The notes under the pieces were generated by a model, which saw only the letters and a list, made by a program, of their open reading frames with translations, was not told the DNA's origin and did not search any database. Source: CAXMQZ01 sp963719055 (GTDB taxonomy: Bacteria > Acidobacteriota > Thermoanaerobaculia > Multivoradales > JAHEKO01). Taken from it: 64,000 nucleotides of DNA. The stretch covers positions 62,001 to 126,000 of the forward strand of contig CAVRAU010000008.1 in the NCBI GenBank assembly GCA_963719055.1, written 5' to 3'. Position 1 is the first letter of the stretch, and each line of letters starts with the position of its first letter. Positions 45,706-54,143 of the stretch are shown in pieces. The position numbers and the translations under genes were made by a program.

Positions 45706-46769
45706 CAGGAGTCTCTCTCCGTCCCTTCCACCAGGGTGTCACTGACCGTCTTGCCCAGAAAATCCACAAGCGGCACGACCTTGTCGTATTCCATTCGCGA
45801 AGGGCCGAAGATCCCCAGCGCCCCGAGAACTCTGTCGGTGGAGCCATACGTCGTGGCCACGAGACTGAAATTCAGATCCGAAGTCAACTCACTGTCCTCA
45901 CCGATGATGACGTGAGTTCCCGGTCCACCGATCAACTGGTCCAACACCCGCACCAGCTCCGCCTTGTCAGTGAAGGTCTCGAGCAATCTGCGAACTCGAT
46001 CGATGTCGGATAGCTCTGGCTGCGTGAGCACGGTCTCGGTGCCCTCGAATAGGAGGTCCGGCTCGTCGACGGTGCCCAGAGCTTGCTGAGCCAGACTGAT
46101 GGCATTGGTCAGCAGTTTGTTGATCTGCTCCCGATCGTCGGCCATCATCGACAAGAGCCGATCCCGGATCTCGCGTAGGGTAAGACCTGAAAAATGATCC
46201 GTTAGATAGTTGGAGATCTCAACCAGCTCTTCCGAGGTGATGGTCTGCAAGGTCTGGACCACGCGATGCTCGACCAGCCCACCCTCGGACTCCAGCACAC
46301 AAAGCGCCCGCCTTCCGGACAGATTCAGGAAGTGGATCGCCTTGACAATCGTTTCGCTGATCATCGGTGCCAAGACAATGCCAATCTGCTGGCTGAGCTC
46401 GGTCAACAGATGGGTCACCATCCCCATCAGATCTTCGACATCGGTTACGACCTGTTCGATATTTCCCCTGATGTAGCGTCGTTGCTCCGACGACAGCACC
46501 CGGCTCTGCATCAGGGTATCGATGTAGTAGTGGTAGCCGGCAGCTGTCGGCACCCTGCCGGCGGAAGTGTGGGGCTGGGACAAGTAGCCGCAATCTTCGA
46601 GATCTGCCATGACGTTGCGGATACTGGCTGACGACAGCCTTTGCTTGGCCATACGGGCCAACGAGCGGGAGCTGACTGGCGCCCCGGTGTGGATAAAGGT
46701 GCGGATGACGTCCTCGAGGATTCTACGATCCCGTCCAGACGGCTCAGGGCTTTGCATTTCCAGGTTCAT
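45705..46769 (-). CDS. hrcA: Heat-inducible transcription repressor HrcA
   Basis: Represses class I heat-shock genes, normally by binding CIRCE. 354 residues from ATG 46769 (a TTG lies three bases upstream). A winged helix sits at residues ~10-75 (SSASIRNVMADLEDCGYLSQPHTSAGRVPT, shown across two segments: SASIRNVMADLEDCGYL and PHTSAGRVPT). The C-terminal GAF-like and dimer domains follow. It is first in hrcA-grpE-dnaK-dnaJ, so it probably regulates its own operon. No CIRCE repeat was found upstream; a different palindrome lies at 46826-46844. Confidence 0.94.
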   Translation of the reverse strand: MNLEMQSPEPSGRDRRILEDVIRTFIHTGAPVSSRSLARMAKQRLSSASIRNVMADLEDCGYLSQPHTSAGRVPTAAGYHYYIDTLMQSRVLSSEQRRYIRGNIEQVVTDVEDLMGMVTHLLTELSQQIGIVLAPMISETIVKAIHFLNLSGRRALCVLESEGGLVEHRVVQTLQTITSEELVEISNYLTDHFSGLTLREIRDRLLSMMADDREQINKLLTNAISLAQQALGTVDEPDLLFEGTETVLTQPELSDIDRVRRLLETFTDKAELVRVLDQLIGGPGTHVIIGEDSELTSDLNFSLVATTYGSTDRVLGALGIFGPSRMEYDKVVPLVDFLGKTVSDTLVEGTERDS

Positions 46770-46825
46770 CAATCGACTCGCTGCCTACACTCCCAGTATC
46801 CGGCTTCTCCCCTACCGGAATACCA

Positions 46826-46844
46826 TCGTGGCTTGATGCCACGA
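46826..46844. repeat. Perfect 7-base palindrome between hrcA and the divergent DUF2520 gene
   Basis: TCGTGGC and GCCACGA are separated by TTGAT, in the 99-base divergent region. Its place between a minus-strand TACAAT box (46858-46863) and hrcA would suit an operator. The sequence does not match CIRCE. Confidence 0.45.
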
Positions 46845-46856
46845 CATGCGCGCGGT

Positions 46857-46862
46857 TATTGT
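46857..46862 (+). promoter_or_regulatory. -10-like box of the DUF2520 gene, leaderless arrangement
   Basis: TATTGT ends six bases before the ATG at 46869 without a Shine-Dalgarno sequence. On the opposite strand the same bases offset by one read TACAAT, a possible -10 for hrcA. Confidence 0.35.
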
Positions 46863-46868
46863 AGCGCA

Positions 46869-47732
46869 ATGGTCGCGAAGCCAGTGTCGCTGAATTCACT
46901 CCGCTTCTCGCTCGTCGGTCCGGGAAGGGTCGGCTCCAGCCTCGCCCATTGGCTGGTCTCGTCGGGCGCCCGTTTGAACCACGTCGCTTCCCGAAACCCC
47001 GACGCGGCCAGCCGTCTTACGGATACCCTGGGAGGTCAGCCGACGGACCTGGCGCAGATGATCAGCTCCGAGGACGATCTGCTGCTGGTGGCCGTCTCCG
47101 ACCCGGTGCTGCAGGAAGTCGCCCTGGCGCTCGCCGAACATGAGCAGGCACCGGTTGTGCTCCACACGAGCGGTCGTACCGATGGAGAAGTCCTGTCGCC
47201 TCTGCGACAGAACGGCAGCGCCATCGGCTCCCTGCATCCCTTGAAGACATTTCCTGACGTGATCGTGGATCAGACCGAGGCTGCCGGCACGGTATTCGGG
47301 ATTGACGGTGATGACAGTGCTCAATCGATGGCGCGTCGGGTCGCCACGGGCCTTTCCGGTGTCGCCACTGTCATTCCACCCGCGACGCGAAGCCAATATC
47401 ATCTGCTGGCCACGATGGCCGCAGGGGGCGTGGTCACCCTCCTGGCCAGCGTTGCAGAACTGGCCAAGACCATCGGGCTGGGCCCGGAGATCGTCGCCGG
47501 ATACTTGTCTCTGGCAAGCGATGCGGTACGAAGCGCCGCGACCAGTGAGACCATCGCTCGTGCCATCACAGGCCCCATTGCACGCGGCGACATGAGGGGA
47601 TTCCAAAACCAGATCGATGAGATCAGATCCCTGGACCCGGAAATGGCGGACTTCCTCGAAGTCCTGGCCCGACAAACCGATCGCCATTGTCGGGCCCTCG
47701 AAGCCGGCGGACCAGAGTTACCTCGTCCATAG
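46869..47732 (+). CDS. Rossmann-like/DUF2520 NAD(P)-binding protein
   Basis: 287 residues. An N-terminal Rossmann fold has the dinucleotide motif FSLVGPGRVGSSLAHWL and a second strand ending HVASRNPDAASRL. The C-terminal helical DUF2520 domain (~140-270) contains IGSLHPLKTFPD and YHLLATMAAGG. The architecture is that of ketopantoate-reductase or pyrroline-carboxylate-reductase-like dehydrogenases. The substrate is not known; in some genomes the family sits beside panC. ATG 46869 is chosen because the fold begins there and a TANNNT box precedes it. Confidence 0.87.
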   Translation: MVAKPVSLNSLRFSLVGPGRVGSSLAHWLVSSGARLNHVASRNPDAASRLTDTLGGQPTDLAQMISSEDDLLLVAVSDPVLQEVALALAEHEQAPVVLHTSGRTDGEVLSPLRQNGSAIGSLHPLKTFPDVIVDQTEAAGTVFGIDGDDSAQSMARRVATGLSGVATVIPPATRSQYHLLATMAAGGVVTLLASVAELAKTIGLGPEIVAGYLSLASDAVRSAATSETIARAITGPIARGDMRGFQNQIDEIRSLDPEMADFLEVLARQTDRHCRALEAGGPELPRP

Positions 47733-47795
47733 GTCAGGGGATAGCCGAATGCTAAGATCGACCCGCCCTGGAAATCTGAGATAGGTGCATCATAG

Positions 47796-48878
47796 ATGGC
47801 GACTTTCAACTTCAGCACCATGCAGATGACTGTCAAGGTCGTCTATTACGGACCTGGCTTGTGTGGAAAGACCACCAACCTGCAGTTCATCTATGCGCAC
47901 ACCACCCCCAAGTCCAGAGGCGAGATGGTCTCTCTGGAGACCAAGAGCGACCGTACTCTCTTCTTTGATCTCCTACCTCTAGAGGTGGGAACCATCGCCG
48001 GATTCAAGACCAAGATCCAGCTCTATACAGTACCTGGACAGGTCTTCTACAACACGACTCGCAAGCTGGTCTTGAAAGGTGTGGACGGCATCGTGTTCGT
48101 GGCCGACTCGCAGCGACCGATGCTGCCCTCCAATGTGGAATCCCTGGCAAACCTGGGCGCCAACCTCTCAGAGCTGGGAATCGTCATGGATACCGTACCG
48201 CTGGTGTTCCAGTACAACAAGCGGGACTTGAACGACGTCTGCGCCCTCGATGAGCTGAACGATTCACTCAATGACCGTGAGGCCCCTGCAGTGGAGTCCG
48301 CAGCCCTCAGCGGTGTGGGCGTCTTCGAAACTCTGAGAGCCATCTCTCGCCTGACGCTGGGGGCGCTCAAGAAGCAACTGGAAGAAGGACCACCGCCCCA
48401 GGCCCAAGCACCGTCGCTCGGCCCCCGACCCGCTCCCGTTCCATTGGCTCCACCGGCCGCTGCGAGCGCACCTCGCGCGGCACCCACCATTCCGGTTGTC
48501 CCGACAGCGCCAACGGTCCGCAAGGCCCCGCCGGCTGCCCCCGCGGCCCACAGACCCGCAGCGGCGGCGGCCACAGCGGTAGCGGCTCCTAAACCGCAAA
48601 GGCCTCGGCCACCTGTCGTGCCCGCAAAGCCCGGGCGTCCGCAGGCTTCTCCTCAACAACTTGTGCGCAGCGACGGCAAAGTCAGTCGAGAGGTCCTGAT
48701 GAAGCTGAGTCAGATCGATTTTCTCCGGGCCACGCGGCTGTCGCTGGACCTGAGGCTCGAGGATGGCAAGCAGGAGATCGTTCGCGAGCTACAGGATGTG
48801 AAAGTCGAGTTATCGCGGCAGCCCGACTCGAAAGAGATGTTGCTCCAGCTCAATATACGACTGAATCCCGACGGCTAG
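47796..48878 (+). CDS. mglA: MglA-family Ras-like GTPase with long C-terminal extension
   Basis: Cell-polarity GTPase. Residues 1-195 are the G domain: P-loop YGPGLCGKTTNLQ, the MglA-type TVPGQVFYNTTRKLVLKGVD (Thr-Val-Pro in place of Asp-Ala-Gly), and NKRD in VFQYNKRDLND. Unlike the ~195-residue Myxococcus MglA, it continues through a Pro/Ala-rich linker (~200-290) to a conserved-looking C-terminal segment (~293-360, EVLMKLSQIDFLRATRLSLD) that ends RLNPDG. MglB is not adjacent. The pilT gene in the window fits polar pilus motility. Confidence 0.9.
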   Translation: MATFNFSTMQMTVKVVYYGPGLCGKTTNLQFIYAHTTPKSRGEMVSLETKSDRTLFFDLLPLEVGTIAGFKTKIQLYTVPGQVFYNTTRKLVLKGVDGIVFVADSQRPMLPSNVESLANLGANLSELGIVMDTVPLVFQYNKRDLNDVCALDELNDSLNDREAPAVESAALSGVGVFETLRAISRLTLGALKKQLEEGPPPQAQAPSLGPRPAPVPLAPPAAASAPRAAPTIPVVPTAPTVRKAPPAAPAAHRPAAAAATAVAAPKPQRPRPPVVPAKPGRPQASPQQLVRSDGKVSREVLMKLSQIDFLRATRLSLDLRLEDGKQEIVRELQDVKVELSRQPDSKEMLLQLNIRLNPDG

Positions 48879-48919
48879 CAGAGCAGCGCCGGCCCTCGGC
48901 CTCCATCTGAAGAGACCTC

Positions 48920-49378
48920 ATGAGGTGCCCGTTCTGCAATGAGAATAGCGACCGTGTGGTCGATTCCCGCGAAAGTCGTGAGGGTCACACCATCCGGCGG
49001 CGCCGTGAATGCCTCGACTGTGGACGCCGATACACTTCCTACGAGCGTATCGAAGACATCCCTTTCATGGTGGTCAAACGTGATGGCAGCCGCACGGAAT
49101 TCGACCGCAAAAAGCTCTTGATCGGACTCTACAAAGCCTGCGAAAAACGGCCCGTGCCGGCCAAGAGCATCGACAGGATCGTGGACGAGGTGGAACAGCA
49201 GGTCCACGAGAAAGAAGACCGGGAGATCACCACCCAGGAGATCGGCCAGTTCATCATGAACAGGCTCAAGAATCTCGATCAAGTGGCCTACGTGCGCTTT
49301 GCATCTGTCTACCGAAGATTCGAGGATATCGACGCCTTTATGACCGAACTCAAAGACCTCCTGGACCAGAAGCGATGA
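48920..49378 (+). CDS. nrdR: Transcriptional repressor NrdR
   Basis: Represses ribonucleotide reductase genes in response to ATP/dATP. 152 residues. The N-terminal zinc ribbon is MRCPFCNEN plus RECLDCGRRYTSYE. The ATP-cone covers ~49-139 (VVKRDGSRTEFDRKKLLIGL). It is coupled to lon, whose ATG overlaps the stop (ATGA). No nrd genes are in the window. Confidence 0.96.
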   Translation: MRCPFCNENSDRVVDSRESREGHTIRRRRECLDCGRRYTSYERIEDIPFMVVKRDGSRTEFDRKKLLIGLYKACEKRPVPAKSIDRIVDEVEQQVHEKEDREITTQEIGQFIMNRLKNLDQVAYVRFASVYRRFEDIDAFMTELKDLLDQKR

Positions 49379-51759
49379 CGACAGATTCCCCTCGAACGGA
49401 CTACGTCGACGGCGCCATGAAGCTGCCGGATGTCCTACCAGTCTTGACACTCAAGGACACCGTGATCTTCCCCTACATCATCCTGCCGCTCTCGGTGGGT
49501 CGGGAGCGCAGCATCTTGGCGGTCGATCAGGCGCTGGCTGAAAACCGAATCATCATGCTGGTCACCCAGAAGGATGCGACCGTCGAGAGTCCCACCGAGG
49601 ACGATCTTCACCTCTTCGGCACGGCGGCGCTGATCATGCGCATGCTCAAGCTGCCCGATGGCAGGATCCGCATTCTCGTGCAGGGCCTGAGCCGGGCCCG
49701 CATCGAGCACATCGGCCAGATCGAGCCCTTCATGAAGGCCAAGATCGAGCAGCTGGATGAGCCTATTCAGGAAGGACAGGATCTGGAGTTGGAAGCCCAG
49801 ATTCGAACCGTCAAGGAAGGTCTGGATACGGTCGTCAATCTGGGCAAGACCATCTCCCCGGAGGTGATGATCATCGCCGCCAATTTGGACGACCCTGGTC
49901 GACTCGCGGACCTGGCCGCCGGCAATCTGGATCTCAAGGCGGAGGACGCCCAGGAGATCCTGCAGACCGTTTCGCCCCTGCGACGGCTGAAGAAAGTGAG
50001 CGACTTGCTGCTGCGGGAGATCCAGTTACTCAAGATGCAGCAAGAGATCTCCCTGCAGGCTCGGGGCGAGATGGACCGAGGGCAGCGAGAGTACTTTCTC
50101 CGGCAACAGCTCAAAGCCATCCAGCAGGAGCTCGGCGAAGGCGAAGAGCTCGATGAAGAAGTCTCGAACTTCCGCCGCTTGGCCAAGGACAAGGACCTTC
50201 CTCCAGAAGCGCTGGAGGAGCTCGAAAAACAACTCAAACGGCTCGAGCGGGGCCACCCTGACAGCGCTGAAACGGCTATCACGAGAACCTATCTGGAGTG
50301 GCTGACCGGTCTTCCCTGGGCAATCCACAGCGAGGACCAGCTGGACCTGAAGAGAGCTCGCCGGATTCTGGATGAGGATCACTACGATCTCGAGAAGGTC
50401 AAGAATCGAATCCTCGAGTACCTGGCCGTCCGCAAGCTGAAGGACGACACGAAAGGCCCGATTCTCTGCTTTGTCGGACCACCGGGCGTCGGCAAGACCT
50501 CCCTGGGGCGTTCGATTGCCAGGGCCCTGGGTCGCGAGTTCATTCGCATCTCACTTGGCGGTGTTCGGGACGAGGCCGAGATTCGGGGCCATCGTCGCAC
50601 CTACGTCGGTGCCCTCCCCGGTCGCGTCATTCAGGGAATCAATCATACTGGAACCAATAACCCGGTCTTCATGCTCGACGAAATCGACAAGGTCGGTGCC
50701 GACTTTCGCGGCGACCCATCCTCGGCGCTGCTCGAAGTTCTGGATCCAGAGCAGAACTTCAGTTTCCGGGACCACTACCTGAGCGTCGCCTACGATCTCT
50801 CGCGAGTCATGTTCATCACAACCGCCAATCTTCTGGACCCGATTCAACCCGCGTTTCTCGATCGGATGGAGGTCATTCGGCTGAGCGGCTACACAGAAGA
50901 AGAAAAGCTGCACATCTCCCGCCGGCACCTGATCCCAAAACAGGTCGAGCAGCATGGCTTGCGACCCAAGCACATCAGCTTCACGACCGCCGCGATTCGA
51001 CGCATCATCAGCGACTACACGAAGGAGGCAGGACTCAGAAACCTCGAGCGGGAGCTGGCCGCGATCTGCCGCAAGGTGGCGGTCCAGGTGGCCAATGGCA
51101 GACGAGCCAAGACTTCGATCAATGTCAACAAGGTCGCCGAGCTCCTGGGGCCAGCGCGACACTTCAGCGAGGAACTCCTCACCCAGGACCGCGTGGGCGT
51201 CTCGACCGGCCTGGCCTGGACAGCAGCGGGTGGCGATCTCCTCTTCATCGAAGTCATCATGGTCCCCGGGAAGGGCGACCTCAAACTCACCGGCCAGCTC
51301 GGAGAGGTCATGAAGGAGTCTGCGCAGGCGGCTCTGAGCTTTGCTCGATCTTTCTGCGCCCAAGACGACATCGAAACTGACTTCTTCACCAAGCACGATA
51401 TCCATATTCATGTTCCCGCCGGTTCCATCCCCAAAGACGGTCCCTCGGCCGGCATTACCATTGCCGCGGCCCTGGTCTCTTTCCTCACCCAGCGACCGGT
51501 CAATCGACGGCTCGCCATGAGCGGCGAGATCACCCTGCGAGGGGATGTCCTCCCCATTGGCGGCTTGAAGGAAAAGGTCTTGGCAGCCAAGGCCGCCGGC
51601 GTGAAGACCATCGTCCTTCCCAAGCTCAATGAACGGGACCTCGTCGAGATTCCCGACAACCTCAAGGCCGGGATCGAGTTTCATTTTGTCGACCACATGC
51701 GCGAGGCCTTGGAGCTGGCGTTGCTCAAGGCCAAGACCAAGCGCACCCGAAGAGCCTAG
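49375..51759 (+). CDS. lon: ATP-dependent protease Lon
   Basis: AAA+ serine protease that degrades damaged and regulatory proteins. 794 residues. The N-terminal substrate domain covers ~20-210 (PVLTLKDTVIFPYIILPLSVG). The AAA module has Walker A GPPGVGKTSLGRSIA, Walker B NPVFMLDEIDKVG, and IRLSGYTEEEK. The protease domain has the Ser-Lys dyad in PKDGPSAGITIAAALVS and the later LKEKVLAAKAAG. The gene is intact. Confidence 0.97.
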   Translation: MTTDSPRTDYVDGAMKLPDVLPVLTLKDTVIFPYIILPLSVGRERSILAVDQALAENRIIMLVTQKDATVESPTEDDLHLFGTAALIMRMLKLPDGRIRILVQGLSRARIEHIGQIEPFMKAKIEQLDEPIQEGQDLELEAQIRTVKEGLDTVVNLGKTISPEVMIIAANLDDPGRLADLAAGNLDLKAEDAQEILQTVSPLRRLKKVSDLLLREIQLLKMQQEISLQARGEMDRGQREYFLRQQLKAIQQELGEGEELDEEVSNFRRLAKDKDLPPEALEELEKQLKRLERGHPDSAETAITRTYLEWLTGLPWAIHSEDQLDLKRARRILDEDHYDLEKVKNRILEYLAVRKLKDDTKGPILCFVGPPGVGKTSLGRSIARALGREFIRISLGGVRDEAEIRGHRRTYVGALPGRVIQGINHTGTNNPVFMLDEIDKVGADFRGDPSSALLEVLDPEQNFSFRDHYLSVAYDLSRVMFITTANLLDPIQPAFLDRMEVIRLSGYTEEEKLHISRRHLIPKQVEQHGLRPKHISFTTAAIRRIISDYTKEAGLRNLERELAAICRKVAVQVANGRRAKTSINVNKVAELLGPARHFSEELLTQDRVGVSTGLAWTAAGGDLLFIEVIMVPGKGDLKLTGQLGEVMKESAQAALSFARSFCAQDDIETDFFTKHDIHIHVPAGSIPKDGPSAGITIAAALVSFLTQRPVNRRLAMSGEITLRGDVLPIGGLKEKVLAAKAAGVKTIVLPKLNERDLVEIPDNLKAGIEFHFVDHMREALELALLKAKTKRTRRA

Positions 51760-51767
51760 TCACGGTC

Positions 51768-52779
51768 ATGTACCTGGGCGCCGAAGATCGGATCCATCAA
51801 TGGCTCCGGGAAAAGCTCCGACGTCAAGGGTTTCCACAGTATTGGTGACGACGGCGCGATCCTTCCAGCCGGAGGACCCTGGGCTGTCACCCAGGATCAC
51901 CAGATTGAAGGAGTTCATTTTCCCTCCCATCTGGACCCGTCCCTGATTGCCCGCCGGCTGTTGGCTGTGAACCTCTCCGATCTGGCTGCCATGGGGGCCG
52001 AGCCAGCCTTCGCGTTTCTGGCTCTCAGCTGTCCGCCCGACTTCGATATCCGTCGCCTGCTGTCCAGCTTCGTGGCCGCCTGTGTCAGGCACGACGTCGA
52101 GCTGGCCGGGGGCGATCTTGCCAATAACGACAAGGTCACGAGTTCTGTGACGCTACTCGGGACGCGGCTTTCCGGTGGCCGATGGTTAAAGAGGAGTCAT
52201 GGAGAGCCGGGTGATTTCATGTGGTTAGCCGGCGATCTCGGTCTGTCCGCAATCGGCCGGCGCTTGCTCGAGATCGGAGCAGGTCTAGACGGTCGTCGGG
52301 TTCAGCTGCCGGTAGCTCTGGACTTGACCGACCGCGAAGAGACCCTTGCCAGACGAGCAGTGCGGCGACATTTGATTCCTCAGCCACAGCTCGCTGTGGG
52401 TAGATGGCTCGCCTCTCGCCGACGCGCTGCCGCGATCGATGTCTCCGACGGGTTGGCCCTCGACCTGCACCGTCTTTGTCGCGAGAGCGCTGTGGGCGCC
52501 CAGATCGAGGAAGATTGCCTGGGGGGGGCCCTGGGCAGCTTTCAGCGACTCTGTCTGAAGCTGGAGATGCGCCCGCTAGAAACGATCCTCGCAGGAGGCG
52601 AGGACTATGCGCTTCTGTTTTCCCTTCCCCCTCGCGTGCTGCCACCCGCAGCGTTGAAATGTAGGAGGATAGGACGCCTCGACGCAGGGACCGATGTCTT
52701 CCTGGTGTCGCACGGCAGAGCCCTGCCGCTCCCGGCCACCGGCTGGGATCACTTCGGCCCCGCCGCGCGGCTCAGCTAA
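51768..52779 (+). CDS. thiL: Thiamine-monophosphate kinase, one frameshift
   Basis: Phosphorylates thiamine monophosphate to the pyrophosphate cofactor. ATG 51768 follows lon by eight bases and gives LGAEDRIHQWLREKL. A +1 correction at ~51829, where CAAGGGTTTCC has one extra base, joins it to SIGDDGAILPAGG, the metal-binding N-terminal motif. The PurM-like domains follow (EGVHFPSHLDP, NLSDLAAMGAEPAFAFLALS, AIDVSDGLALDLHRL). The span is 1012 bases, one more than a multiple of three, 336 residues. It overlaps the convergent HTH gene by four bases. Confidence 0.88.
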
Positions 52780-53507
52780 CCCCTTCTTATCGTCAAATTG
52801 AGCGGCGAGTTCAGAGCCTTGAGCACCAACTCGAGTTGTCGTGCCAGTTGCCGCTGTGATTTCTCCAGCTCTCGAAGCCGGCGCAGTACAGCCTTGTCGG
52901 TGCGGCTGGAGCCTGCCGGGGAGCTCTTGCGACGACCGCTGCGGCTCTGATTGCGCAGCTCTCGAAAGACTGTTACGGCCTCGGGCGGGAACCGACGGCG
53001 GCGGCCGATGCCGACATGGGGGATCCGATCGAGATGCCGCTTCACGTAGTTGATACAAGTTGGATACGAGATCCCGGTGCTGTGGCTGATCTCCGTGAGA
53101 GTGAGGAGATTGGACGGCTTGGGTCTCACCCGTGCCGCTACCGTTCTTCTCGCGGCGGAGCGATTCCTGGTGCTGGCTCTCTGTGACGACCTGGATTGCT
53201 GCCGTGACTTCGAAGGCGTCCTCCGGCGGGCTTGCTTCTTCGGTGTGGAACCCCTCCCACCCATCTCTTTGGCGGGCCGTCCTCTCTTGCTCAGGTTCTC
53301 GAGCTTGATCTGCTCGAAGACCTTCAGCGCTTCGCGAGGATAGCGTTGCTTGCGACCCAGACCCACTGCGGGGATGCGGCTCTGATAAGACCTTTTGTAC
53401 CTCTGCGCCGTGGGCATCGAGACATTGATGCTCTCGGCGACCTCGGTGAGAGTGTAGAGCCTGATGTCACCTAGCGCGCGGTGCTTGCCATTTCCAGCGT
53501 ATGCCAT
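52776..53507 (-). CDS. Protein with two duplicated MerR-like helix-turn-helix domains
   Basis: 243 residues from ATG 53507 (GGGAGGGG upstream). Residues 17-68 and 134-186 are copies of one HTH unit. They share LTLTE or YTLTE, a central hydroxyl-rich recognition helix, RIP-x-VG-x-GR, R-(Y/F)-P-x-EA and VF. Between them lies a highly basic Ser/Arg/Gln-rich linker (70-133). The C-terminus (~200-232) is a heptad-like helix (RRLRELEKSQRQLARQLELV). There is no effector domain. It is likely a DNA-binding architectural protein or regulator of unknown target. Longer start codons upstream add non-homologous residues. Confidence 0.8.
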   Translation of the reverse strand: MAYAGNGKHRALGDIRLYTLTEVAESINVSMPTAQRYKRSYQSRIPAVGLGRKQRYPREALKVFEQIKLENLSKRGRPAKEMGGRGSTPKKQARRRTPSKSRQQSRSSQRASTRNRSAARRTVAARVRPKPSNLLTLTEISHSTGISYPTCINYVKRHLDRIPHVGIGRRRRFPPEAVTVFRELRNQSRSGRRKSSPAGSSRTDKAVLRRLRELEKSQRQLARQLELVLKALNSPLNLTIRRG

Positions 53508-53631
53508 GCCCCTCCCAAAAAGCCCTGCCGAGTTTCTCGGAACCGCTACTGAGACAGAAGTCCTATTCTTGATGCTGGCATCGATTCTGTCAATCGAACT
53601 CATGGCTCGATTGCATTGGCTCCCGCAAGGA

Positions 53632-53637
53632 TAGAAT
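53632..53637 (+). promoter_or_regulatory. -10-like box of the methionine sulfoxide reductase gene, leaderless arrangement
   Basis: TAGAAT ends six bases before ATG 53644. A possible -35, TTGCAT, starts at 53611 with a short 15-base spacer. Confidence 0.4.
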
Positions 53638-53643
53638 TCGGGT

Positions 53644-54132
53644 ATGGGCGACCCGAGCAAGGCCTTGATTTACCTCGATATCCGACGCCGAATCGCTGGC
53701 CTGACCGCCGAGCTGAATGATCCTGTCGCCGCTATGGCCAGCATCAGCGCTGTGCTCTTCGAGCTTCTCCCGTCGGTGAGTTGGGTCGGCTTCTATCGGG
53801 TGGTGGCACCGCGGCTTCTCCGCGTCGGTCCCTATCAGGGACCTGTCGGTTGTCTGGAGATTCCGTTCGACAAGGGGGTCTGCGGAGCCGCAGCTCGTGA
53901 GCGCCGGCCGCAGATTGTCCCCGACGTCCATGCCTTCCCCGATCACATCGCTTGCGACACTCGGACACGCTCGGAAATCGTGGTGCCCATCATGGACGGT
54001 AACGGAGACCTGGTCGCGGTCCTCGACCTCGACTCCCATTCGGAGGCCACCTTCGACCAGGATGATCTCGAGCACCTGGAAGAGATCGCCAAGCTCCTGC
54101 AGCCCTGTTTCCCCGACACCGAATCGACCTGA
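53644..54132 (+). CDS. msrC: Free methionine-(R)-sulfoxide reductase, GAF-domain type
   Basis: Reduces free Met-R-sulfoxide. 162 residues forming one GAF domain. The three catalytic or resolving cysteines are present at 70, 80 and 104 (GPYQGPVGCLEIPFDKGVCG and HIACDTRTRSEIVVPI), with the same spacing as Cys84/94/118 of the E. coli enzyme. This distinguishes it from ordinary sensory GAF proteins. It is divergent from the two-HTH gene and ends twelve bases before the convergent sigma-54 activator. Confidence 0.92.
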   Translation: MGDPSKALIYLDIRRRIAGLTAELNDPVAAMASISAVLFELLPSVSWVGFYRVVAPRLLRVGPYQGPVGCLEIPFDKGVCGAAARERRPQIVPDVHAFPDHIACDTRTRSEIVVPIMDGNGDLVAVLDLDSHSEATFDQDDLEHLEEIAKLLQPCFPDTEST

Positions 54133-54143
54133 AGCCGCGATCG

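Noticed and set aside
46773..46868. CIRCE element upstream of hrcA
   Set aside because: No TTAGCACTC/GAGTGCTAA half-sites; the palindrome present has a different sequence and spacing.
50551..51696. 381-codon open frame antisense to lon
   Set aside because: Shadow of the Lon protease frame, which is intact and motif-complete.
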